A stretch of DNA of 64,000 bases, taken from contig OX465109.1 of NCBI GenBank assembly GCA_949987565.1, positions 8,906,163 to 8,970,162 on the forward strand. Reading direction: 5' to 3'. The notes below the pieces were generated by a model that was not told where the DNA came from, searched no databases, and saw nothing but the letters and a program-made list of their open reading frames with translations. This stretch comes from Luidia sarsii (Eukaryota > Echinodermata > Asteroidea > Paxillosida > Luidiidae). Positions 11,601-23,600 of this stretch are shown piece after piece (within the stretch, counting starts at the first letter, position 1; each line of letters starts with the position of its first letter). Made by a program: the position numbers and the translations under genes.

Positions 11601-14600
11601 GCCCTGTCGTTGACTGGGTAGTCGCAGACGTCAGGCCTGTGGTTGACTGCGTTGTGGAAGACATCAGCCCGGTTGTCGACTCCGTAGTTTCAGATGTCAT
11701 ACCACTGGTTATCTGGGTAGTTGCCGAAGTCAGGTCTGTCGTTGACTGTGAAGTGGCAGAGGGCAGGCTTGTCGTTGATTGGGTAGTGGCTGTTGTAAGG
11801 CCTGTCGTGGACTGCGTGGTGGAGGACATCAGCCCAGTTGTTGACTCCGTAGTTACAGATGTAATTCCTGTGGTTGGCTTGGTAGTTACCGAAGTCAGGC
11901 CTGTCGTTGACTGCGTGGTTGCAGACGTCAGCCCTGTCGTGGACTGGGTAGTTGCAGACGTCAGCCCTGTCGTTGACTGGGTAGTCGCAGACGTCAGGCC
12001 TGTGGTTGACTGGGTAGTCGCAGACGTCAGGCCTGTGGTTGACTGCTTTGTGGAAGACATCAGCCCGGTTGTCGACTCCGTAGTTTCAGATGTCATACCA
12101 CTTGTTTTCTGGGAAGTTGCCGAAGTCAGGTCTGTTGTTGACTCCGTAGTTGCAGATGTAATTCCTGTGGATGGCTGTGTAGTTGCAGAAGTCATGCCTG
12201 TCGTTGATTGCGTGGTCACAGACGTCAGGCCTGTCGTTGACTTGGTAGTGTCAGACGTCAGGCCTGTGGTTGACTGGGTAGTTGCCGAACTCAGGTCTGT
12301 CGTTGACTGCGTGTTGGAAGACATCGGCACAGTTGTTGACTCCGTAGTTGCAGACATCATTCCAGTGGTTGGCTGGGAAGTTGCCGATGTTAGTGCTGTC
12401 GTTGACTGCGTGTTGGAGGACATTAGCCCGGTTGTCGACTCCGTAGTTTCAGATGTCATGCCACTGGTTGTCTGAGTAGTTTCAGATGTCATACCACTGG
12501 TTGTCTGGGTAGTTGCCGAAGTCAGGCCGGTCGTTGACCGTGGTGTGACAGAGGTCAGGCTTGTCGTTGATTGGGTAGTGGCTGATGTAAGGCCTGTCGT
12601 GGACTGCGTGGTGGAGGACATCAGCCCAGTTGTTGACTCCGTAGTTGCAGATGTAATTCCTGTGGTTCGCTTGGTAGTTACCGAAGTCAGGCCTGTTGTT
12701 GACTGCGTGGTTGCAGACGTCAGCCCTGTCGTTGACTGGGTAGTCGCAGACGTCAGGCCTGTGGTTGACTGCGTAGTTGCCGACATCAGGTCTGTCGTTG
12801 ACTGCATTGTGGAAGACATCAGCCCGGTTGTCGACTCCGTAGTTTCAGATGTCATGCCACTGGTTGTCTGGGTAGTTTCAGATGTCATACCACTGGTTGT
12901 CTGGGTAGTTGCCGAAGTCAGGCCGGTCGTTGACCGTGGTGTGGCAGAGGTCAGGCTTGTCGTTGATTGGGTAGTGGCTGATGTAAGGCCTGTCGTGGAC
13001 TGCGTGGTGGAGGACATCAGCCCAGTTGTTGACTCCGTAGTTGCAGATGTAATTCCTGTGGTTGGCTTGGTAGTTACCGAAGTCAGGACTGTTGTTGACT
13101 GCGTGGTTGCAGACGTCAGCCCTGTCGTGGACTGGGCAGTCGCAGACGTCAGGCCTGTGGTTGACTGCGTAGTTGCCGAAATCAGGTCTGTCGTTGACTG
13201 CGTTGTGGAAGACATCAGCCCGGTTGTCGACTCCGTAGTTTCAGATGTCATACCACTGGTTGTCTGGGTAGTTGCCGAAGTCAGGTCTGTCGTTGACTGT
13301 GAAGTGGCAGAGGGCAGGCCTGTCGCTGACTGGGTAGTGGCAGATGTAAGGCCTGTCGTGGACTGCGTGGTGGAGGACATCAGCCCTGTTGTTGACTCCG
13401 TAGTTGCCGATGTAATCCCTTTGGATGGCTGTGTAGTTGCCGAAGTCAGGCCTGTCGTTGACTGCGTGGTTGCAGACGTCAGCCGTGTCGTTGACTGGGT
13501 AGTTGCAGACGTCAGCCCTGTCGTTGACTGGGTAGTCGCAGACGTCAGGCCTGTGGTTGACTGCGTTGTGGAAGACATCAGCCCGGTTGTCGACTCCGTA
13601 GTTTCAGATGTCATACCACTGGTTATCTGGGTAGTTGCCGAAGTCAGGTCTGTCGTTGACTGTGAAGTGGCAGAGGGCAGGCTTGTCGTTGATTGGGTAG
13701 TGGCTGATGTAAGGCCTGTCGTGGACTGCGTGGTGGAGGACATCAGCCTAGTTGTTGACTCCGTAGTCGTTGACTGCGTGGTTGCAGACGTCAGCCCTGT
13801 CGTGGACTGGGTAGTTGCAGACGTCAGCCCTGTCGTTGACTGGGTAGTCGCAGACGTCAGGCCTGTGGTTGACTGGGTAGTCGCAGACGTCAGGCCTGTG
13901 GTTGACTGCTTTGTGGAAGACATCAGCCCGGTTGTCGACTCCGTAGTTTCAGATGTCATACCACTTGTTTTCTGGGAAGTTGCCGAAGTCAGGTCTGTTG
14001 TTGACTCCGTAGTTGCAGATGTAATTCCTGTGGATGGCTGTGTAGTTGCAGAAGTCATGCCTGTCGTTGATTGCGTGGTCACAGACGTCAGGCCTGTCGT
14101 TGACTTGGTAGTGTCAGACGTCAGGCCTGTGGTTGACTGGGTAGTTGCCGAACTCAGGTCTGTCGTTGACTGCGTTTTGGAAGACATCGGCACAGTTGTT
14201 GACTCCGTAGTTGCAGAAATCATTCCAGTGGTTGGCTGGGAAGTTGCCGATGTTAGTGCTGTCGTTGACTGCGTGTTGGAGGACATTAGCCCGGTTGTCG
14301 ACTCCGTAGTTTCAGATGTCATGCCACTGGTTGTCTGGGTAGTTTCAGATGTCATACCACTGGTTGCCTGGGTAGTTGCCGAAGTCAGGCCGGTCGTTGA
14401 CTGCGTGGTTGCAGACGTCAGCCGTGTCGTTGACTGGGTAGTTGCAGACGTCAGCCCTGTCGTTGACTGGGTAGTCGCAGACGTCAGGCCTGTGGTTGAC
14501 TGCGTTGTGGAAGACATCAGCCCGGTTGTCGACTCCGTAGTTTCAGATGTCATACCACTGGTTATCTGGGTAGTTGCCGAAGTCAGGTCTGTCGTTGACT

Positions 14601-17600
14601 GTGAAGTGGCAGAGGGCAGGCTTGTCGTTGATTGGGTAGTGGCTGTTGTAAGGCCTGTCGTGGACTGCGTGGTGGAGGACATCAGCCCAGTTGTTGACTC
14701 CGTAGTTACAGATGTAATTCCTGTGGTTGGCTTGGTAGTTACCGAAGTCAGGCCTGTCGTTGACTGCGTGGTTGCAGACGTCAGCCCTGTCGTGGACTGG
14801 GTAGTTGCAGACGTCAGCCCTGTCGTTGACTGGGTAGTCGCAGACGTCAGGCCTGTGGTTGACTGGGTAGTCGCAGACGTCAGGCCTGTGGTTGACTGCT
14901 TTGTGGAAGACATCAGCCCGGTTGTCGACTCCGTAGTTTCAGATGTCATACCACTTGTTTTCTGGGAAGTTGCCGAAGTCAGGTCTGTTGTTGACTCCGT
15001 AGTTGCAGATGTAATTCCTGTGGATGGCTGTGTAGTTGCAGAAGTCATGCCTGTCGTTGATTGCGTGGTCACAGACGTCAGGCCTGTCGTTGACTTGGTA
15101 GTGTCAGACGTCAGGCCTGTGGTTGACTGGGTAGTTGCCGAACTCAGGTCTGTCGTTGACTGCGTGTTGGAAGACATCGGCACAGTTGTTGACTCCGTAG
15201 TTGCAGAAATCATTCCAGTGGTTGGCTGGGAAGTTGCCGATGTTAGTGCTGTCGTTGACTGCGTGTTGGAGGACATTAGCCCGGTTGTCGACTCCGTAGT
15301 TTCAGATGTCATGCCACTGGTTGTCTGGGTAGTTTCAGATGTCATACCACTGGTTGTCTGGGTAGTTGCCGAAGTCAGGCCGGTCGTTGACCGTGGTGTG
15401 ACAGAGGTCAGGCTTGGCGTTGATTGGGTAGTGGCTGATGTAAGGCCTGTCGTGGACTGCGTGGTGGAGGACATCAGCCCAGTTGTTGACTCCGTAGTTG
15501 CAGATGTAATTCCTGTGGTTGGCTTGGTAGTTACCGAAGTCAGGCCTGTTGTTGACTGCGTGGTTGCAGACGTCAGCCCTGTCGTTGACTGGGTAGTCGC
15601 AGACGTCAGGCCTGTGGTTGACTGCGTAGTTGCCGACATCAGGTCTGTCGTTGACTGCGTTGTGGAAGACATCAGCCCGGTTGTCGACTCCGTAGTTTCA
15701 GATGTCATGCCACTGGTTGTCTGGGTAGTTTCAGATGTCATACCACTGGTTGTCTGGGTAGTTGCCGAAGTCAGGCCGGTCGTTGACCGTGGTGTGGCAG
15801 AGGTCAGGCTTGTCGTTGATTGGGTAGTGGCTGATGTAAGGCCTGTCGTGGACTGCGTGGTGGAGGACATCAGCCCAGTTGTTGACTCCGTAGTTGCAGA
15901 TGTAATTCCTGTGGTTGGCTTGGTAGTTACCGAAGTCAGGCCTGTTGTTGACTGCGTGGTTGCAGACGTCAGCCCTGTCGTGGACTGGGCAGTCGCAGAC
16001 GTCAGGCCTGTGGTTGACTGCGTAGTTGCCGAAATCAGGTCTGTCGTTGACTGCGTTGTGGAAGACGTCAGCCCGGTTGTCGACTCCGTAGTTTCAGATG
16101 TCATACCACTGGTTGTCTGGGTAGTTGCCGAAGTCAGGTCTGTCGTTGACTGTGAAGTGGCAGAGGGCAGGCCTGTCGCTGACTGGGTAGTGGCAGATGT
16201 AAGGCCTGTCGTGGACTGCGTGGTGGAGGACATCAGCCCTGTTGTTGACTCCGTAGTTGCCGATGTAATCCCTTTGGATGGCTGTGTAGTTGCCGAAGTC
16301 AGGCCTGTCGTTGACTGCGTGGTTGCAGACGTCAGCCGTGTCGTTGACTGGGTAGTTGCAGACGTCAGCCCTGTCGTTGACTGGGTAGTCGCAGACGTCA
16401 GGCCTGTGGTTGACTGCGTTGTGGAAGACATCAGCCCGGTTGTCGACTCCGTAGTTTCAGATGTCATACCACTGGTTATCTGGGTAGTTGCCGAAGTCAG
16501 GTCTGTCGTTGACTGTGAAGTGGCAGAGGGCAGGCTTGTCGTTGATTGGGTAGTGGCTGATGTAAGGCCTGTCGTGGACTGCGTGGTGGAGGACATCAGC
16601 CCAGTTGTTGACTCCGTAGTTACAGATGTAATTCCTGTGGTTGGCTTGGTAGTTACCGAAGTCAGGCCTGTCGTTGACTGCGTGGTTGCAGACGTCAGCC
16701 CTGTCGTGGACTGGGTAGTTGCAGACGTCAGCCCTGTCGTTGACTGGGTAGTCGCAGACGTCAGGCCTGTGGTTGACTGGGTAGTCGCAGACGTCAGGCC
16801 TGTGGTTGACTGCTTTGTGGAAGACATCAGCCCGGTTGTCGACTCCGTAGTTTCAGATGTCATACCACTTGTTTTCTGGGAAGTTGCCGAAGTCAGGTCT
16901 GTTGTTGACTCCGTAGTTGCAGATGTAATTCCTGTGGATGGCTGTGTAGTTGCAGAAGTCATGCCTGTCGTTGATTGCGTGGTCACAGACGTCAGGCCTG
17001 TCGTTGACTTGGTAGTGTCAGACGTCAGGCCTGTGGTTGACTGGGTAGTTGCCGAACTCAGGTCTGTCGTTGACTGCGTGTTGGAAGACATCGGCACAGT
17101 TGTTGACTCCGTAGTTGCAGAAATCATTCCAGTGGTTGGCTGGGAAGTTGCCGATGTTAGTGCTGTCGTTGACTGCGTGTTGGAGGACATTAGCCCGGTT
17201 GTCGACTCCGTAGTTTCAGATGTCATGCCACTGGTTGTCTGGGTAGTTTCAGATGTCATACCACTGGTTGTCTGGGTAGTTGCCGAAGTCAGGCCGGTCG
17301 TTGACCGTGGTGTGACAGAGGTCAGGCTTGGCGTTGAATGGGTAGTGGCTGATGTAAGGCCTGTCGTGGACTGCGTGGTGGAGGACATCAGCCCAGTTGT
17401 TGACTCCGTAGTTGCAGATGTAATTCCTGTGGTTGGCTTGGTAGTTACCGAAGTCAGGCCTGTTGTTGACTGCGTGGTTGCAGACGTCAGCCCTGTCGTT
17501 GACTGGGTAGTCGCAGACGTCAGGCCTGTGGTTGACTGCGTAGTTGCCGACATCAGGTCTGTCGTTGACTGCGTTGTGGAAGACATCAGCCCGGTTGTCG

Positions 17601-20600
17601 ACTCCGTAGTTTCAGATGTCATGCCACTGGTTGTCTGGGTAGTTTCAGATGTCATACCACTGGTTGTCTGGGTAGTTGCCGAAGTCAGGCCGGTCGTTGA
17701 CCGTGGTGTGGCAGAGGTCAGGCTTGTCGTTGATTGGGTAGTGGCTGATGTAAGGCCTGTCGTGGACTGCGTGGTGGAGGACATCAGCCCAGTTGTTGAC
17801 TCCGTAGTTGCAGATGTAATTCCTGTGGTTGGCTTGGTAGTTACCGAAGTCAGGCCTGTTGTTGACTGCGTGGTTGCAGACGTCAGCCCTGTCGTGGACT
17901 GGGTAGTCGCAGACGTCAGGCCTGTGGTTGACTGCGTAGTTGCCGACATCAGGTCTGTCGTTGACTGCGTTGTGGAAGACATCAGCCCGGTTGTCGACTC
18001 CGTAGTTTCAGATGTCATACCACTGGTTATCTGGGTAGTTGCCGAAGTCAGGTCTGTCGTTGACTGTGAAGTGGCAGAGGGCAGGATTGTCGTTGATTGG
18101 GTAGTGGCTGATGTAAGGCCTGTCGTGGACTGCGTGGTGGAGGACATCATCCCAGTTGTTGACTCCGTAGTTACAGATGTAATTCCTGTGGTTGGCTTGG
18201 TAGTTACCGAAGTCAGGCCTGTCGTTGACTTGGTAGTGTTAGACGTCAGGCCTGTGGTTGACTGGGTAGTTGCCGAACTCAGGTCTGTCGTTGACTGCGT
18301 GTTGGAAGACATCGGCACAGTTGTTGACTCCGTAGTTGCAGACATCATTCCAGTGGTTGGCTGGGAAGTTGCCGATGTTAGTGCTGTCGTTGACTGCGTG
18401 TTGGAGGACATTAGCCCGGTTGTCGACTCCGTAGTTTCAGATGTCATGCCACTGGTTGTCTGGGTAGTTTCAGATGTCATACCACTGGTTGTCTGGGTAG
18501 TTGCCGAAGTCAGGCCGGTCGTTGACCGTGGTGTGGCAGAGGTCAGGCTTGTCGTTGATTGGGTAGTGGCTGATGTAAGGCCTGTCGTGGACTGCGTGGT
18601 GGAGGACATCAGCCCAGTTGTTGACTCCGTAGTTGCAGATGTAATTCCTGTGGTTGGCTTGGTAGTTACCGAAGTCAGGCCTGTTGTTGACTGCGTGGTT
18701 GCAGACGTCAGCCCTGTTGTGGACTGGGTAGTCGCAGACGTCAGGCCTGTGGTTGACTGCGTAGTTCCCGACATCAGGTCTGTCGTTGACTGCGTTGTGG
18801 AAGACATCAGCCCGGTTGTCGACTCCGTAGTTTCAGATGTCATACCACTGGTTATCTGGGTAGTTGCCGAAGTCAGGTCTGTCAATGACTGTGAAGTGGC
18901 AGAGGGCAGGATTGTCGTTGATTGGGTAGTGGCTGATGTAAGGCCTGTCGTGGACTGCGTCTCGGAGGACATCATCCCAGTTGTTGACTCCGTAGTTACA
19001 GATGTAGTTCCTGTGGTTGGCTTGGTAGTTACCGAAGTCAGGCCTGTCGTTGACTGCGTGGTTGCAGACGTCAGCCCTGTCGTGGACTGGGTAGTTGCAG
19101 ACGTCAGCCCTGTCGTTGACTGGGTAGTCGCAGACGTCAGGCCTGTGGTTGACTGCGTAGTTGCCGAAATCAGGTCTGTCGTTGACTGCGTTGTGGAAGA
19201 CATCAGCCCGGTTGTCGACTCCGTAGTTTCAGATGTCATACCACTGGTTGTCTGGGTAGTTGCCGAAGTCAGGTCTGTCGTTGACTGTGAAGTGGCAGAG
19301 GGCAGGCCTGTCGCTGACTGGGAAGTGGCAGATGTAAGGCCTGTCGTGGACTGCGTGGTGGAGGACATCAGCCCTGTTGTTGACTCCGTAGTTGCCGATG
19401 TAATCCCTTTGGATGGCTGTGTAGTTGCTGAAGTCAGGCCTGTCGTTGACTGCGTGGTTGCAGACGTCAGCCGTGTCGTTGACTGGGTAGTTGCAGACGT
19501 CAGGCCAGTGGTTGACTGCGTAGTTGCCGAAGTCAGGTCTGTTGTTGACTCCGTAGTTGCAGATGTAATTCCTGTGGATGGCTGTGTAGTTGCAGAAGTC
19601 AGGCCTGTCGTTGATTGCGTGGTCACAGACGTCAGACCTGTCGTTGACTTGGTAGTGTCAGACGTCAGGCCTGTGGTTGACTGGGTAGTTGCCGAACTCA
19701 GGTCTGTCGTTGACTGCGTGTTGGAAGACATCGGCACAGTTGTTGACTCCGTAGTTGCAGACATCATTCCAGTGGTTGGCTGGGAAGTTGCCGATGTTAG
19801 TGCTGTCGTTGACTGCGTGTTGGAGGACATTAGCCCGGTTGTCGACTCCGTAGTTTCAGATGTCATGCCACTGGTTGTCTGGGTAGTTGCCGAAGTCAGG
19901 TCTGTCGTTGACTGTGAAGTGGCAGAGGGCAGGCCTGTCGCTGACTGGGTAGTGGCAGATGTAAGGCCTGTCGTGGACTGCGTGTTGGAGGACATCAGCC
20001 CTGTTGTTGACTCCGTAGTTGCCGATGTAATCCCTTTGGATGGCTGTGTAGTTGCCGAAGTCAGGCCTGTCGTTGACTGCGTGGTTGCAGACGTCAGCCG
20101 TGTCGTTGACTGGGTAGTTGCAGACGTCAGGCCAGTGGTTGACTGCGTAGTTGCCGAAGTCAGGTCTGTTGTTGACTCCGTGGTTGCAGATGTTATTCCT
20201 GTGGATGGCTGTGTAGTTGCAGAAGTCAGGCCTGTCGTTGATTGCGTGGTCACAGACGTCAGGCCTGTCGTTGACTTGGTAGTGTCAGACGTCAGGCCTG
20301 TGGTTGACTGGGTAGTTGCCGAACTCAGGTCTGTCGTTGACTGCGTGTTGGAGGACATTAGCCCGGTTGTCGACTCCGTAGTTTCAGATGTCATGCCACT
20401 GGTTGTCTGGGTAGTTTCAGATGTCATACCACTGGTTGTCTGGGTAGTTGCCGAAGTCAGGACGGTCGTTGACCGTGGTGTGGCAGAGGTCAGGCTTGTC
20501 GTTGATTGGGTAGTGGCTGATGTAAGGCCTGTCGTGGACTGCGTGGTGGAGGACATCAGCCCAGTTGTTGACTCCGTAGTTACAGATGTAATTCCTGTGG

Positions 20601-23600
20601 TTGGCTTGGAAGTTACCGAAGTCAGGCCTGTCGTTGACTGCGTGGTTGCAGACGTCAGCCATGTCGTGGACTGGGTAGTTGCAGACGTCAGCCCTGTCGT
20701 TGACTGGGTAGTCGCAGACGTCAGGCCTGTGGTTGACTGCGTTGTGGAAGACATCAGCCCGGTTGTCGACTCCGTAGTGTCAGATGTCATACCACTGGTT
20801 ATCTGGGTAGTTGCCGAAGTCAGGTCTGTCGTTGACTGTGAAGTGGCAGAGGGCAGGCTTGTCGTTGATTGGGTAGTGGCTGATGTAAGGCCTGTCGTGG
20901 ACTGCGTGGTGGAGGACATCAGCCCAGTTGTTGACTCCGTAGTTACAGATGTAATTCCTGTGGTTGGCTTGGTAGTTACCGAAGTCAGGCCTGTCGTTGA
21001 CTGCGTGGTTGCAGACGTCAGCCCTGTCGTGGACTGAGTAGTTGCAGACGTCAGCCCTGTCGTTGACTGGGTAGTCGCAGACGTCAGGCCTGTGGTTGAC
21101 TGGGTAGTCGCAGACGTCAGGCCTGTGGTTGACTGCTTTGTGGAAGACATCAGCCCGGTTGTTGACTCCGTAGTTTCAGATGTCATACCACTTGTTTTCT
21201 GGGTAGTTGCCGAAGTCAGGTCTGTCGTTGACTGTGAAGTTGCAGAGGGCAGGCTTGTCGTTGATTGGGTAGTGGCTGATGTAAGGCCTGTCGTGGACTG
21301 CGTGGTGGAGGACATCAGCCCAGTTGTTGACTCCGTAGTTACAGATGTAATTCCTGTGGTTGGCTTGGTAGTTACCGAAGTCAGGCCTGTCGTTGACTGC
21401 GTGGTTGCAGACGTCAGCCCTGTCGTGGACTGGGTAGTTGCAGACGTCAGCCCTGTCGTTGACTGGGTAGTCGCAGACGTCAGGCCTGTGGTTGACTGCG
21501 TAGTTGCCGAAATCAGGTCTGTCGTTGACTGCGTTGTGGAAGACATCAGCCCGGTTGTCGACTCCGTAGTTTCAGATGTCATACCACTGGTTGTCTGGGT
21601 AGTTGCCGAAGTCAGGTCTGTCGTTGACTGTGAAGTGGCAGAGGGCAGGCCTGTCGCTGACTGGGTAGTGGCAGATGTAAGGCCTGTCGTGGACTGCGTG
21701 GTGGAGGACATCAGCCCTGTTGTTGACTCCGTAGTTGCCGATGTAATTCCTGTGGATGGCTGTGTAGTTGCCGAAGTCAGGCCTGTCGTTGACTGCGTGG
21801 TTGCAGACGTCAGCCGTGTCGTTGACTGGGTAGTTGCAGACATCAGGCCAGTGGTTGACTGCGTAGTTGCCGAAGTCAGGTCTGTTGTTGACTCCGTAGT
21901 TGCAGATGTAATTCCTGTGGATGGCTGTGTAGTTGCAGAAGTCATGCCTGTCGTTGATTGCGTGGTCACAGACGTCAGGCCTGTCGTTGACTTGGTAGTG
22001 TCAGACCTCAGGCCTGTGGTTGACTGGGTAGTTGCCGAACTCAGGCCTGCCGTTGACTGCGTGTTGGAAGACATCGGCACAGTTGTTGACTCCGTAGTTG
22101 CAGAAATCATTCCAGTGGTTGGCTGGGAAGTTGCCGATGTTAGTGCTGTCGTTGACTGCGTGTTGGAGGACATTAGCCCGGTTGTCGACTCCGTAGTTTC
22201 AGATGTCATACCACTGGTTGTCTTGGTAGTTGCCGAAGTCAGGCCTGTCGTTGACTGTGAATTGGCAGAGGTCAGGCCTGTCGTTGATTGGGTAGTGGCA
22301 AAGGTCAGGCCTGTCGTTGATTGGCTAGTGGCAGATGTAAGGCCTGTCGTGGACTGCGTGGTGGAGGACATCAGCCCAGTTGTTGGCTGGGAAGTTGCCG
22401 ATGTTAGTGCTGTCGTTGACTGCGTGTTGGAGGACATTAGCCCGGTTGTCGACTCCGTAGTTTCAGATGTCATGCCACTGGTTGTCTGGGTAGTTTCAGA
22501 TGTCATACCACTGGTTGTCTGTGTAGTTGTCGAAGTCAGGCCGGTCGTTGATCGTGGTGTGGCAGAGGTCAGGCTTGTCGTTGATATGGTAGTGGCTGAT
22601 GTAAGGCCTGTCGTGGACTGCGTGGTGGAGGACATCAGCCCAGTTGTTGACTCCGTAGTTGCCGATGTAATTCCTGTGGATGGCTGTGTAGTTGCCGAAG
22701 TCAGGCCTGTCGTTGACTGCGTGGTTGCAGACGTCAGCCCTGTCGTGGACTGGGTAGTTGCAGACGTCAGCCCTGTCGTTGACTGGGTAGTCGCAGACGT
22801 CAGGCCTGTGGTTGACTGCGTAGTTGCCGAAATCAGGTCTGTCGTTGACTGCGTTGTGGAAGACATCAGCCCGGTTGTCGACTCCGTAGTTTCAGATGTC
22901 ATACCACTGGTTGTCTGGGTAGTTGCCGAAGTCAGGTCTGTCGTTGACTTGGAAGTGGCAGAGGTCAGGCCTGTCGTTGACTGGGTAGTGGCAGATGTAA
23001 GGCCTGTCGTGGACTGCGTGGTGGAGGACATCAGCCCTGTTGTTGACTCCGTAGTTGCAGATGTAATTCCTGTGGATGGCTGTGTAGTTGCCGAAGTCAG
23101 GCCTGTCGTTGACTGCGTGGTTGCAGACGTCAGGCCTGTCGTTGACTGGGTAGTTGCAGTCGTCAGGCCTGTGGTTGACTGGGTAGTTGCCGAAGTCAGG
23201 TCTGTCGTTGACTGCTTGGTGGAAGACATAAGCCCGGTTGTAGACTCCGCAGTTTTATATGTCATACCACTGGTTGTCTGGGTAGTTGCCGAAGTCAGGC
23301 CTTTGGTTGACTGTGAAGTGGCAGAGGTCAGGCCTGTCGTTGACTGGGTAGTGGCAGATGTAAGGCCTGTCGTGGACTTCGTGGTGGAGGACATCAACCC
23401 TGTTGTTGTCTCCGTAGTTGCAGATGTGATTCCTGTGTTTGGCTGGGTACCCCCCCCCCCCCGGTAGTTGCCGAAGTCAGGCCTGTCGTTGACTGCGTGG
23501 TTGCAGACGTCAGCCCTGTCGTTGACTTGGTAGTTGCAGACGTCAGGCCTGTGGTTGACTGCGTAGTTGCCGAAGTCAGGTCTGTCGTTGACTCCGTGGT

